This document shows positions 8,589 through 16,179 of a stretch of 64,000 nt of DNA, piece after piece. This DNA comes from Lachnospiraceae bacterium (GTDB lineage Bacteria > Bacillota > Clostridia > Lachnospirales > Lachnospiraceae), in NCBI GenBank assembly GCA_017546025.1, contig JAFYYS010000009.1, positions 1 through 64,000 of the forward strand, read 5' to 3'. A model generated the notes under the pieces. That model did not search any database. It worked only from the letters and a program-made list of their open reading frames with translations, and was not told the origin of the DNA. The translations under genes and the position numbers were made by a program. Each line of letters begins with the position of its first letter. Within the stretch, counting starts at the first letter, position 1.

Positions 8589-9875
8589 TTATGAAGCATT
8601 TCTGCGAAGACGATCCAGGCTGTCAAGGCAAAGCGGCATTGCTCCCGAACCGAATACGGTCGAGAACAGGTCAAACAGATCCTCAATGGAATACCGGATC
8701 AGGGCGGGGCTAAGGCCGTCGAGCTTCCGGAGTACCTTCTTGGCGAGCATGTCGTCAACGGCTTCCTCTTCGGTTCCGCCGCATGCAAGATAAACCGGCA
8801 CGTATTCCTCCATCTGACGGCGGATACGGTTACCGTAGGTGATGCGGAAGCGCTCCGTTAAGAAGCGGTCGAGTGCCTGAATCTTTCCGATCATCTCTTC
8901 GGAAAGCCTGTATTCGGCCTTTGCGCGCGTCACCAGTTCGGTGAAATGCGTGAAGCTGATTCTGTCCTCCATCGTGGCGACGGGCTCGAACAGCTCGGCC
9001 TTCTTGTCAAGGTTCATGATCATGGCACGGTCGTAAACCTTATCACTGATGGCAAATGTGGAGTCATCGTTGTTCGCTGTGCCGATGAACCACACATTTT
9101 CTGGAATGCGGAGTCTGCCGTGCTCAAGCAGTACCGGGTCGTCCGGCCAGGTGTCGGAAACAACCTCGAGGTAACGGTTCTCGGGGTTCAACTCCATCTG
9201 GGACAGGAAGTCCGCGAAATAGTACTCCACGCGGGCGATGTTCATCTCGTCGAGAACGACAACGTAAATCTCGTCGGTGCCTCTTGCCTCGTAAAGCTTC
9301 TTCAGAAGGGTACCCTCACTGAAGCGCTTCGTGAATTCGTTGAAGTAACCGATGATATCGGAACGCTCCTTCCACATCGGCTGCACGGAAATAACCGTCG
9401 ACATGTTGCCGATGTAGCTTCCGAATGCGGTCGCCATGGAGGTTTTACCGGTACCGGAAAGACCCTGCATGACCATCAGGTGAGAAACGCCGAGACCGGC
9501 TACGAATTTGCGGATATCCTCCTCGCTGTAAAAAAGCCCGAGGCGGTATGCGGCGAAGTTCCGGAAATCGCGGCAGATGTCCGTCAACTGCAGATCATCG
9601 TCAAACATCGGCGGCTGATAACGCTCGCGCATGATGTCCATTACGGAAAGGGAATGGAAACGGGACGTGATTTCGTCCTCGTCAATTCCGGCCTCCGCAA
9701 GCTCACCGGATTTCTGGCTGTCCTTTTCATCCGTCTTCACCATGACAAGCACCGTTCCGATCAGACCGGCGATGCACAGAAACAGGATGACGAAATAAAG
9801 CGTCACGGCAGTTCCCGAAGACAGGAACTCCCAAAGACTTTCAAATAATGTTCCGAACGGCAATAAACTTTCCAC
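8589..9875 (-). CDS. Membrane-anchored McrB-type AAA+ ATPase (copy 1)
   Basis: 428 residues. One membrane helix spans about residues 23-47 and a single AAA+ domain follows. Walker A is GLSGTGKTS (138-146), Walker B VVVLDEMN (205-212), sensor 1 GTANND (265-270) and a probable arginine finger Arg283 in DKVYDRA. Nearly all motifs are identical to the second ATPase of the operon. The C-terminal lid ends in an F..GAMPL pattern that is also found in the other ATPase and in the gene upstream. The start is GTG at 9875, 2 bases after the preceding stop, with a GGGGAGGAAG site. The membrane anchor and the neighbouring exported proteins suggest that ATP-driven remodelling occurs at the envelope. Confidence 0.85.
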   Translation of the reverse strand: MESLLPFGTLFESLWEFLSSGTAVTLYFVILFLCIAGLIGTVLVMVKTDEKDSQKSGELAEAGIDEDEITSRFHSLSVMDIMRERYQPPMFDDDLQLTDICRDFRNFAAYRLGLFYSEEDIRKFVAGLGVSHLMVMQGLSGTGKTSMATAFGSYIGNMSTVISVQPMWKERSDIIGYFNEFTKRFSEGTLLKKLYEARGTDEIYVVVLDEMNIARVEYYFADFLSQMELNPENRYLEVVSDTWPDDPVLLEHGRLRIPENVWFIGTANNDDSTFAISDKVYDRAMIMNLDKKAELFEPVATMEDRISFTHFTELVTRAKAEYRLSEEMIGKIQALDRFLTERFRITYGNRIRRQMEEYVPVYLACGGTEEEAVDDMLAKKVLRKLDGLSPALIRYSIEDLFDLFSTVFGSGAMPLCLDSLDRLRRNAS

Positions 9876-9877
9876 TG

Positions 9878-10750
9878 CTATTCTTCCTCCCCTTCGTTAA
9901 TTTGCGTATTGGCAAATGTGATGACATGTCCCGACATCGGCATCGCCGAAAGCGGAAAAAACTCTTCAAAGAGCTTCTTGAGGTCACCGGGCACAAGCTC
10001 CTTCGAACTGTCGATTACGGCCGGCAGTAAAAACTCCGCCATGATCCGGTCCGATGTTACCGCGCCGTCCTCTCCGAGCGCCAGAAGCACGGAACTCATC
10101 CGCTCCGCTGCCCTGATCTCGGGATTGCCGACCTCCGACTGCCACCGCTTCGCGGCTTCCGCGAAGAAGTCGTCCGTCTGTCTCCAAAACTCCTCCGAAA
10201 GATACCACTCGTCTTCGGTCTCACGAAGGATTCCGCGGAAGGCCTCGTGGCTCATTCCGTATACGCCGGAAAATGTGACCGCTCCCTCCTGCGTAACCTC
10301 CGCCTCGGAGAATTCGGATATTGCCGTTTCATCCGGTTTGAAGATTGCCGACTCTCTTAAGTGCTGCGGGTCACGCTGCTCGCCGAAATACAGCGAAAGC
10401 ATGGCCGAAAGCCAGCCGAGTGCAACCGATTTCGTTCCGGGTGCCCTGCCGAACGTTGCACGCCCTGTGGCGGCATACTCCGCAAGGATGTCTCTTACCG
10501 TCTTCGGACTTACCCGAAGTCCGCAGGAAAGCAGATGCTCCATCAGCCTGTCGGCAAATGCCGGCATCGTCTCGCCGGGCACCTCAATCGGCGCATCGTC
10601 TCCTCTTCCCTTCGGAAGCAAAAATACCGCCGTCAATACGGAAAGGGACACGGCAAGAAACGGCTTTTCGCACATCAGCGCGCACACTGATGAAGCCACT
10701 CCTCCGATCATCCGTATTACGGGCGGTAAGTTCTGATACATGATATTCAT
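9878..10750 (-). CDS. Membrane protein resembling a degenerate AAA+ ATPase; first gene of the system
   Basis: 290 residues from the ATG at 10750, which has a GGGGGG site. An earlier in-frame ATG lies in the leader hairpins and is rejected. A hydrophobic segment lies at about 30-46. No database family comes to mind. Residues 80-120 line up with the helix plus Walker A region of the two downstream ATPases but read RAPGTKSVA where they have GLSGTGKTS. The C-terminal 90 residues align with their lid, including FFPLSAMP against FGSGAMPL. No Walker B or sensor is visible. My reading is a pseudo-ATPase paralogue that may cap or tether the ring. This is an inference from by-eye alignment. Confidence 0.6.
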   Translation of the reverse strand: MNIMYQNLPPVIRMIGGVASSVCALMCEKPFLAVSLSVLTAVFLLPKGRGDDAPIEVPGETMPAFADRLMEHLLSCGLRVSPKTVRDILAEYAATGRATFGRAPGTKSVALGWLSAMLSLYFGEQRDPQHLRESAIFKPDETAISEFSEAEVTQEGAVTFSGVYGMSHEAFRGILRETEDEWYLSEEFWRQTDDFFAEAAKRWQSEVGNPEIRAAERMSSVLLALGEDGAVTSDRIMAEFLLPAVIDSSKELVPGDLKKLFEEFFPLSAMPMSGHVITFANTQINEGEEE

Positions 10751-10819
10751 TTTCCCCCCTGTCGGCCCGATTATGCGGGCTTTTTTCTTCTTTTTCGGGG
10801 CACAATGCCCCACTTAGTC

Positions 10820-10848
10820 AGTATAACAGATATGCCCGGAAATGGCAA
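10820..10848 (-). promoter_or_regulatory. Promoter of the AAA+/transglutaminase operon
   Basis: On the minus strand TTGCCA (10843-10848), 17 bases and TATACT (10820-10825). It fires into a leader of about 65 bases that contains two short GC hairpins (10794-10808 and about 10769-10784) before the ribosome site. The promoter sits just after the tRNA-Leu terminator. Confidence 0.65.
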
Positions 10849-10849
10849 T

Positions 10850-10885
10850 AAAAAAAGGCTCTATACCGTATGGTATAAAGCCTTT
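10850..10885 (-). terminator. Intrinsic terminator after tRNA-Leu
   Basis: Inverted repeat AAAGGCT-c-TATACC with its near-perfect complement forms a long stem, followed on the minus strand by seven U residues. It ends the tRNA transcript and insulates it from the operon promoter immediately downstream. Confidence 0.8.
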
Positions 10886-10890
10886 CCCGA

Positions 10891-10973
10891 TGCGGACTAC
10901 GGGACTTGAACCCGAACGCACTATGTGCACATGATCCTTAGTCATGCCTGTCTGCCAATTCCAGCAAGTCCGC
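10891..10973 (-). tRNA. tRNA-Leu(AAG)
   Basis: 83-base class II tRNA. The acceptor stem GCGGACT pairs with AGTCCGC, followed by discriminator A. The D loop has AATTGGCAGA. The anticodon stem CATGA/TCATG encloses loop CTAAGGA, giving anticodon AAG at positions 34-36. A long variable arm and a TTCAAGT T-loop are present. A34 would need conversion to inosine by TadA to read CUN codons. CCA is not encoded. The promoter is at 11010-11038 and the terminator at 10850-10885, so it is an independent single-gene unit. Confidence 0.93.
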
Positions 10974-11009
10974 ATTGGCGAGAACGATATGTCGTTCACA
11001 CGCTTGATT

Positions 11010-11038
11010 ATATTATCACGAGTATCCGAAATTGTCAA
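11010..11038 (-). promoter_or_regulatory. Promoter of tRNA-Leu
   Basis: Minus-strand TTGACA (11033-11038), 17-base spacer and TAATAT (11010-11015), placed about 30 bases before the tRNA 5' end. This is a near-consensus strong promoter, as expected for a tRNA gene. Confidence 0.8.
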
Positions 11039-11109
11039 TTGCTTTTTTCGCGTTTTTTCGGGATTCGAAAAGCGGTGCCGAAACACCCCCGGAAAGCGTC
11101 GCATTTTCC

Positions 11110-11144
11110 AAAAAGAAATCCCCGGAAACACGCGGTTTCCGGGG
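11110..11144 (-). terminator. Terminator of rpsF-ssb-rpsR
   Basis: Stem CCCCGGAAAC with perfect complement GTTTCCGGGG around a 5-base loop, followed on the minus strand by ATTTCTTTTT. It lies 14 bases after the rpsR stop codon. Confidence 0.85.
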
Positions 11145-11157
11145 CGTCGGTTCGATC

Positions 11158-11433
11158 TTACTCTACGGTGTAAGGCATGAGTGCGATATGACGAGCTCTC
11201 TTAACAGCTACGGTCAAAGCTCTCTGATGCTTTGCGCAGGTGCCGGTAATTCTTCTGGGAAGAATCTTACCTCTCTCGGATACATATCTCTTCAACTTGT
11301 TAACATCCTTGTAATCGATGCCGCTTTCTTCCTTCTCGGTACAGAAAACGCAAACTTTCTTTCTTCTGCGAACGACTCTCTTTCTCATCGGAGCGTCGCC
11401 TCTGTCACCTTTGTCAGCCTTCTGAAAAGCCAT
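11158..11433 (-). CDS. rpsR: 30S ribosomal protein S18
   Basis: 91 residues, basic. The core [34 protein letters not shown] is characteristic of S18, which binds S6 in the platform of the small subunit. A CVFC pair and a later CAKH suggest a zinc-binding (C+) version. The N-terminal extension carries an acidic stretch. A perfect AGGAGGT site lies 8 bases before the ATG. It is the last gene of the S6-SSB-S18 operon. Confidence 0.97.
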   Translation of the reverse strand: MAFQKADKGDRGDAPMRKRVVRRRKKVCVFCTEKEESGIDYKDVNKLKRYVSERGKILPRRITGTCAKHQRALTVAVKRARHIALMPYTVE

Positions 11434-11495
11434 GTCGGTGTACCTCCTATCTGATTTGTGTCAAGCACACGGAACTGTGCTTTAAATGTCAAAAC

Positions 11496-11945
11496 TTAGT
11501 TAAAAGGAAGCTCCTCGTCCACTCCGTCCGGAATGTTCATGAAGCCGTCGCCTGCGGAAGATGCTGCAGGTACCGGATTGGCATTGCCGCCGAAACCGCT
11601 GTTACCGGTGTTACCGGCGGAAGCGTTCTTGCTCTCGGCAAATTCCTGCTCCTCCACAAGAATGCGGGTACCGTATACCTTCTGGCCGTCCTTGTTGGTG
11701 TAGTTGTCATTCTCAACACGACCGGAAACGACAATCTTCGTACCCTGCTTTAAATACTTCTCGGCAAACTCTGCGCCCTTACCGAAAACCGTGCAGTTAA
11801 AGAAATCTGCGTCCGGCTCGCCTTCCCGCTTAAAACGGCGGTCAACGGCAATCGTGTAACGGCATACTGCAGTTGCATTTGCTCCCTGAGAGTATCTTAC
11901 TTCGGGGTCTCTGGTGAGACGTCCCATCAAAATCACTTTGTTCAT
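11496..11945 (-). CDS. ssb: Single-stranded DNA-binding protein
   Basis: 149 residues. The OB-fold N-terminus MNKVILMGRLTRDPEVRYS, the TKIVVSGRVENDNYTNKDGQKVYGT strand region and the acidic C-terminal tip DEELPFN are all textbook SSB. The tip recruits replication and repair enzymes. A glycine/asparagine-rich linker joins the two. It sits between rpsF and rpsR, the order usual in Firmicutes. GGAGGAATC precedes the ATG. Confidence 0.97.
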   Translation of the reverse strand: MNKVILMGRLTRDPEVRYSQGANATAVCRYTIAVDRRFKREGEPDADFFNCTVFGKGAEFAEKYLKQGTKIVVSGRVENDNYTNKDGQKVYGTRILVEEQEFAESKNASAGNTGNSGFGGNANPVPAASSAGDGFMNIPDGVDEELPFN

Positions 11946-11960
11946 AAAAGGATTCCTCCT

Positions 11961-12251
11961 TTACTCTTCGTCGACGCGAACACACAGATAGCGAAGCACG
12001 TTGTCCATGATACGAATTCTCTGTTCGATTTCATTGGGCACGGTAGCTTCTGCATCGAATTGGATGAAATAGTAGAATCCTTCGGTCATCTTCTGAATCT
12101 CGTAAGCAAGCTTCTTCTTGCCCTGATCGTCAACGTTCGTGATAACGCCGCCGAATCTGGCAATCAGATCTTTTGCTGCCTGGAGAACAGCCTCTCTGGC
12201 CTCATCCTCGATCTTTGCATTCACAACTAACGCTAATTCGTACTTATTCAT
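11961..12251 (-). CDS. rpsF: 30S ribosomal protein S6
   Basis: 96 residues from the ATG at 12251, which has AGGAGGTG 8 bases upstream. A GTG four codons earlier lies inside that Shine-Dalgarno and is rejected. NKYELALVVNAKI, the DDQGKKKLAYEIQK strand and FYYFIQFDA are typical of S6. It is the first gene of its operon. The leader of about 70 bases contains a GC hairpin (CTCCCGGTGAGTCGGGGG) that could be the S6:S18 autoregulatory element, but I cannot confirm its conserved bulge. Confidence 0.96.
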   Translation of the reverse strand: MNKYELALVVNAKIEDEAREAVLQAAKDLIARFGGVITNVDDQGKKKLAYEIQKMTEGFYYFIQFDAEATVPNEIEQRIRIMDNVLRYLCVRVDEE

Positions 12252-12331
12252 AGTTGTCTGCACCTCCTTTTGGTCTCTGGCCCCCGACTCACCGGGAGCA
12301 AGGAATATGGGTTGTTATACCACGGATGTTC

Positions 12332-12360
12332 ATTGTAGCATAACATGTACGGGAATGCAA
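12332..12360 (-). promoter_or_regulatory. Promoter of rpsF-ssb-rpsR
   Basis: Minus-strand TTGCAT (12355-12360), 17-base spacer and TACAAT (12332-12337), about 80 bases upstream of the rpsF start. Confidence 0.7.
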
Positions 12361-12411
12361 GGACAAATTTCACATTTTTCAAGGAAAATAAGCCCTCTCC
12401 GAAAACTCCTC

Positions 12412-12440
12412 TTGCAATCGTCCCCCGTTTTTCGTATGAT
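12412..12440 (+). promoter_or_regulatory. Promoter of the DUF951 gene
   Basis: TTGCAA (12412-12417), 17-base spacer and TATGAT (12435-12440), diverging from the rpsF promoter. The leader carries a GTGGCAAATGCCAC palindrome (about 12457-12470), one of the dispersed motif copies. Confidence 0.65.
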
Positions 12441-12492
12441 AAGAAAAACCGCTCCCGTGGCAAATGCCACGCAGGCGCTTTGAGGTAGAAAG

Positions 12493-12711
12493 ATGGATAT
12501 TCGTCTTGGTGACATTGTAAGAATGAAAAAGCCGCATCCGTGCGGCAGTTATGAGTGGACCATAGAACGGGTCGGCATGGATTTCAAGCTTCGCTGCATC
12601 GGCTGCGGGCATCAGGTCATGCTCCCGAGAAGACAGGCCGAAAAGAACATCCGCGAGGTGCGGCGCGAAGAAGGCGCGGCCCCGGCGGAAGCGGCAACCG
12701 AAAACAACTAA
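12493..12711 (+). CDS. DUF951 domain-containing protein
   Basis: 72-residue protein starting MDIRLGDIVRMKKPHPCGS, with W and R before GMDFKLRCIGCGHQVMLPR. This pattern matches the small DUF951 family, which is near universal in Firmicutes and has no settled biochemical role. Three cysteines (CG, then C..CG) could bind metal. It is encoded alone, diverging from the ribosomal operon, with a TGAGGT site 7 bases upstream and a strong terminator after it. Confidence 0.9.
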   Translation: MDIRLGDIVRMKKPHPCGSYEWTIERVGMDFKLRCIGCGHQVMLPRRQAEKNIREVRREEGAAPAEAATENN

Positions 12712-12721
12712 TCGCAAAAAG

Positions 12722-12764
12722 GCGGTACCGAATCCCAAACGATTCGATACCGCTTTCCTTTTTC
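12722..12764 (+). terminator. Terminator between DUF951 and ispE (convergent)
   Basis: Stem GCGGTA(C)CGAATC with complement around a CCAAAC loop, then TTTCCTTTTT on the plus strand. It lies between convergent genes and may also slow the minus-strand ispE transcript. Confidence 0.8.
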
Positions 12765-12787
12765 AACTGAAGTCAATGTCCGGCAGC

Positions 12788-13651
12788 CTACTCCGTAAAC
12801 TCCGTCAGAAACGCCTGCCGGTAGCCGGCAACCCGGAAATGCATGAACGCCGCCGTCGCGCGGGCGCTGTCCGTGAACAGTCCGAATACGCTCGGGCCGG
12901 AGCCGCTCATCAGGGTGCCCTCCGCACCGAAGCTCTTCATTGCCTGCTCAATCTTCACAATCTCCGGACAAAGCTCTCTCGTCACAGGCTCCAACACGTT
13001 TCCGAGCCGGGAACTGATTCCGAGATAGTCTCCCTCCTCAATTGCGCGGATCATGCCATTAACATCCGGATGGTCGGTCTTCCCGTCAAGAACGAGTCTG
13101 CCGTAAATCTCCTTCGTCGATGCCGAAGCCTCGGGCTTAATCAACACAACGTGGAATACCGGCGCATTCGGAAGCTTCGTAAGCTGTTCTCCGATGCCCT
13201 CCGCGAGCGCCGTGCCGCCCATGATGCAGTACGGAACGTCCGCGCCGAGCGAAAGTCCCATCTCGCAAAGTGCTTCCTCCGAAAGCCCGGTTTCAAACAG
13301 CTCGTTCAGTCCCTTAAGAACCGCTGCCGCATCGGTGCTGCCGCCTGCGAGCCCTGCTGCCACGGGAATGTGTTTCTCTAAATAAATCGAAACGCCTGCG
13401 CGGATCCCGGTGCGCTCCATGAACAGAACGGCCGCGTCATAGGCAAGATTCCCCTTGCCGCACGGAAGCCATGAGAGATTGCCTGTAAGGCTTACGCCGT
13501 CTCCTTCCGTCCGCTCAATCGTAACGCGGTCACAAAGCTTAATGCTCTGCATAATCATCTTTACGTCGTGATACCCGTTCGGCCGCTCTCCGATTACGTC
13601 AAGCGCGAGATTGATTTTGGCATGCGCCTCAAGTTCGATTCTTTCTTCCAT
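12788..13651 (-). CDS. ispE: 4-diphosphocytidyl-2-C-methyl-D-erythritol kinase
   Basis: 287 residues, GHMP kinase family. AHAKINLALDVIGERPNGYHDV at the start and PVAAGLAGGSTDAAAVLKGL (the ATP-binding GHMP motif) identify IspE, which phosphorylates CDP-ME in the non-mevalonate isoprenoid pathway. A C-terminal GTLMSGSGPSVFGLF is the third GHMP motif. Length is normal for the family. It is a single gene with its own promoter at 13727-13755. Confidence 0.96.
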   Translation of the reverse strand: MEERIELEAHAKINLALDVIGERPNGYHDVKMIMQSIKLCDRVTIERTEGDGVSLTGNLSWLPCGKGNLAYDAAVLFMERTGIRAGVSIYLEKHIPVAAGLAGGSTDAAAVLKGLNELFETGLSEEALCEMGLSLGADVPYCIMGGTALAEGIGEQLTKLPNAPVFHVVLIKPEASASTKEIYGRLVLDGKTDHPDVNGMIRAIEEGDYLGISSRLGNVLEPVTRELCPEIVKIEQAMKSFGAEGTLMSGSGPSVFGLFTDSARATAAFMHFRVAGYRQAFLTEFTE

Positions 13652-13680
13652 TGCATTCCGCCTTCCGGGAGGCCGCCTTG

Positions 13681-13719
13681 CATTTTCCTGACAAATGCCA
13701 TGCCTGCCTCACATTTTCC
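13681..13719. repeat. Cluster of three dispersed-motif copies in the ispE leader
   Basis: CATTTTCC at 13681-13688, GACAAATGCC from 13690 and CATTTTCC at 13712-13719, all in the untranslated leader of ispE. Two are in inverted orientation to the middle one, so the leader RNA could fold. They belong to the window-wide GGMAAATG family described under findings. Confidence 0.6.
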
Positions 13720-13726
13720 AAAACCC

Positions 13727-13755
13727 ATTATAGCGAATCCGCCCCCGAAAGGCAA
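13727..13755 (-). promoter_or_regulatory. Promoter of ispE
   Basis: Minus-strand TTGCCT (13750-13755), 17-base spacer and perfect TATAAT (13727-13732). It diverges from the promoter at 13775-13803, only 20 bases away. Confidence 0.75.
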
Positions 13756-13774
13756 CCGTTACTCCCCTTCGGAC

Positions 13775-13803
13775 TTGCTTTTTCGGGCCATTTGCGATAT
13801 GAT
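13775..13803 (+). promoter_or_regulatory. Promoter of the CPBP-esterase-murI-DUF1934 run
   Basis: TTGCTT (13775-13780), 17-base spacer and TATGAT (13798-13803), about 30 bases upstream of the CPBP gene start. Confidence 0.65.
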
Positions 13804-13834
13804 TTTCAGGACGGATGTCACAGGGGAGAACGGA

Positions 13835-14509
13835 ATGGGCAAAGAAAAGAAAATGCGGATTGCCGGCGGGGTGATTGCCCTTGTTGCGTTGGGGATTGTT
13901 CTCTATACGGAGCAGGTCATCAAACCGGTATACTTCATCAAAAGCGCCGTGAAGGTTGCTTCTTTCGGCGGCGCCGTTTTGCTGTATGCGCTTCTTTCCG
14001 GGCAGAAGCTTCGGGACATCATCCGGCTTCATAAGCCGAAGAAGCTCGGCGGCCTGATTGCCTGCATCGCGTTGTTCTTTCTCGGAATCGGCGTGCTGTT
14101 TCTTCTGTTCAGAAGTCAGCTGGATCTTGCTTCCATCCGCGAGAGCCTGGTCACCAAGGAGGGGCTTACGAAGCGGAACTGCTTCTTCGTATTTGCCTAC
14201 ATCATTCTGGTGAACTCGTTTTTGGAGGAATCGTTCTTCCGCGGCTTTGTGTCGGGACTCATCCCGAACCGGAAGGTCGGCTTTCCGGTGAGTGCGGTCC
14301 TGTTCTCGCTTTATCACATCGGCATCATCGACGGCTGGTTTCATCCGGCAATCCTGGCGCTGTGCATCGCGGGGCTTGCCGTTGTCGCGCTGTTTTTACA
14401 GTATCTGCTGGAGCGGTATCATTCCGTCGTCGCGAGTTATCTCGTCCACGCGAGCGCCAATGTGGCCATTAACACAATCGGCGCTTTGATGATTTTCAAT
14501 ATTTTGTAA
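13835..14509 (+). CDS. CPBP family intramembrane glutamic protease
   Basis: 224 residues, about seven membrane helices. The catalytic pattern of the CPBP/Abi (CAAX-protease-like) family is present: EESFFRG (EExxxR) near the middle, FSLYHIG with the first His, and a later HASAN with the second conserved His and Asn. Bacterial members act in the membrane, sometimes in bacteriocin immunity; the substrate is unknown. The ATG at 13835 is chosen because it has CAGGGGAG upstream and lies right after the promoter. A longer in-frame ORF starting at 13568 would run through ispE and its promoter. First gene of a co-directional run. Confidence 0.88.
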   Translation: MGKEKKMRIAGGVIALVALGIVLYTEQVIKPVYFIKSAVKVASFGGAVLLYALLSGQKLRDIIRLHKPKKLGGLIACIALFFLGIGVLFLLFRSQLDLASIRESLVTKEGLTKRNCFFVFAYIILVNSFLEESFFRGFVSGLIPNRKVGFPVSAVLFSLYHIGIIDGWFHPAILALCIAGLAVVALFLQYLLERYHSVVASYLVHASANVAINTIGALMIFNIL

Positions 14510-14520
14510 GGAGCATAATC

Positions 14521-15330
14521 ATGGCACATTTTAACGGAACCTTTTTCTCGAAGATGTTGAGCCGTCCGGTGCATTTCACCGCGGTTTTATGTAACGACGT
14601 CGCATACGGTTCGGAGAACAATCCGCACTTCAAAAGACCGGCCAAGTCGGTTTACCTGCTGCACGGCTTCAGCGGCTGCGATACCGACTGGTTCACGAAC
14701 GCACCGCTCGGGGAGATTGCAAACCGCTTTAACGTAAACTTCTTCATGCCGAACGGCGACAACAACTTCTATCTTGACCAGCCCCAGACCGGCTGCAAGT
14801 ACGCAAGCTATGTCGGTAAGGAGTTCGTTGACTACACGAGAAAGACGTTCGGACTTTCCGACCGTCGCGAGGACACGTTCATCGGCGGCCTTTCGATGGG
14901 CGGCTTCGGTGCTTTGCATACCGCGTTCCTGTTCCCCGAGACGTTCGGCAAGGTAATGGCACTCTCTTCTGCTTTGATTCAGAACGGTCTCGCCTTCTTC
15001 AAGCCCGACATGCCGAACGGAATGGCCAACTACGAGTATTACGCATGGATCTTCGGCGACCTGCAGAACGCCGCGAAGACCGATATCAACCCTGAGGTTC
15101 TCATCAAGAACCTGAAGGATTCCGGCGCTCAGCTTCCGGACATCTTCATGGCGTGCGGCACCGAGGATTTCCTGATTCAGCCGAACCGCGACTTCAAAGC
15201 TTTCCTGGATTCGATTGACGTTCCGGCAACCTTCGTAACGGCGCCCGGCGTGCACGATTTCAACTTCTGGCGCACGCATCTGGTGACCGGCCTTACGTGG
15301 GCTTTGGAGCCGGAGAATTTTCAGGCATAA
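14521..15330 (+). CDS. Esterase D/PHB-depolymerase-like alpha/beta hydrolase
   Basis: 269 residues. YLLHGFSGCDTDWF is the oxyanion region, GLSMGGFGALH holds the nucleophile serine (GxSxG), CGTEDFL the acid, and GVHDFNFWR the catalytic His. This matches the putative esterase family (PF00756) that includes feruloyl and acetyl esterases and S-formylglutathione hydrolases. No signal peptide is visible, so it is cytoplasmic. In an organism with an intracellular xylanase it might deacylate imported oligosaccharides; that link is an inference. AAGGAG precedes the ATG, 11 bases after the CPBP gene. Confidence 0.9.
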   Translation: MAHFNGTFFSKMLSRPVHFTAVLCNDVAYGSENNPHFKRPAKSVYLLHGFSGCDTDWFTNAPLGEIANRFNVNFFMPNGDNNFYLDQPQTGCKYASYVGKEFVDYTRKTFGLSDRREDTFIGGLSMGGFGALHTAFLFPETFGKVMALSSALIQNGLAFFKPDMPNGMANYEYYAWIFGDLQNAAKTDINPEVLIKNLKDSGAQLPDIFMACGTEDFLIQPNRDFKAFLDSIDVPATFVTAPGVHDFNFWRTHLVTGLTWALEPENFQA

Positions 15331-15354
15331 AAACGTTAGTTAGGAGACCGTTTT

Positions 15355-16164
15355 ATGACGAATAATCTGCCTATCGGTGTATTCGATTCCGGTGTAGGCG
15401 GTCTGACGGTTGCCAAGGAGATCATGCTCCGGCTTCCGAAGGAATCGCTGCTCTATTTCGGTGACACCGCGCGCGTTCCCTACGGTAACAAATCCGAGGA
15501 AACCGTCATTGCTTATTCCCGCCAGATTGCGCAGTTTCTCTGCTCTCACAAGGTGAAGGCCATTGTGATTGCGTGCAACACGGCGTCCGCATTTGCCCTT
15601 GATACGCTTGCCGCGGAGCTTCCGGTTCCCGTCATCGGCGTGGTCAAGCCGGGTGCCAAGGCTGCCGCCGCCAAAACGGAGAAGGGCCGCATCGGTGTCA
15701 TTGCCACGAGCGGTACGATCCGAAGCGGTTTGTATGAGCGCTATCTGAATTCCATCAATCCGGACATTAAAGTTTTCGGCAAAGCCTGCCCGCTCTTCGT
15801 TCCGCTTGTTGAGGAAGGACTTACCGAGGATTCCGTAACAAAGCAGATGGCCGAGCGCTATCTGACACCGCTGCTTGAAGAGGGCATCGACGCTCTCGTT
15901 CTCGGCTGCACGCACTACCCGCTTTTAACCGATGTCATCGGGGAGGTTTGCGGAAACGGCGTAACGCTTGTGAATCCGGCCTATGAAACCGCCAAGGAGC
16001 TTTCGGAGCTTCTTTCAAAGAAGGGCCTTTTAAAGACTGACGATACGCCCGCCGTGCACCGGTTCTTCGTAAGCGACGGCGAGGAACAGTTCCGTCGTTT
16101 CGCCGACACCATCCTCCCGTGCGAACTCGAGGAAGCGGATGTAAGCCGCAAGGTGTTCTCCTGA
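15355..16164 (+). CDS. murI: Glutamate racemase
   Basis: 269 residues. IGVFDSGVGGLTVAKEI, the first catalytic Cys in IACNTASAFAL and the second in LGCTHYPLL are hallmark MurI motifs. The enzyme makes D-glutamate for peptidoglycan stem peptides. Length is normal. TAGGAG lies 8 bases before the ATG. It is co-transcribed with the esterase upstream and the DUF1934 gene downstream (15-base gap). Confidence 0.96.
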   Translation: MTNNLPIGVFDSGVGGLTVAKEIMLRLPKESLLYFGDTARVPYGNKSEETVIAYSRQIAQFLCSHKVKAIVIACNTASAFALDTLAAELPVPVIGVVKPGAKAAAAKTEKGRIGVIATSGTIRSGLYERYLNSINPDIKVFGKACPLFVPLVEEGLTEDSVTKQMAERYLTPLLEEGIDALVLGCTHYPLLTDVIGEVCGNGVTLVNPAYETAKELSELLSKKGLLKTDDTPAVHRFFVSDGEEQFRRFADTILPCELEEADVSRKVFS

Positions 16165-16179
16165 CCGAAAGGACACGCT

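Noticed and set aside
5698-10750. McrBC-type restriction system
   Set aside because: The ATPases are McrB-like, but no PD-(D/E)xK nuclease or DNA-recognition domain is present, and the partners are membrane or surface proteins.
9878-10813. Longer start of the first AAA-operon gene at 10813
   Set aside because: The extra 21 codons cover the leader hairpins and leave almost no leader after the promoter; the GGGGGG site belongs to the ATG at 10750.
13568-13834. Extended N-terminus of the CPBP protease
   Set aside because: This part overlaps the ispE gene start and both divergent promoters; the ATG at 13835 has a strong ribosome site.
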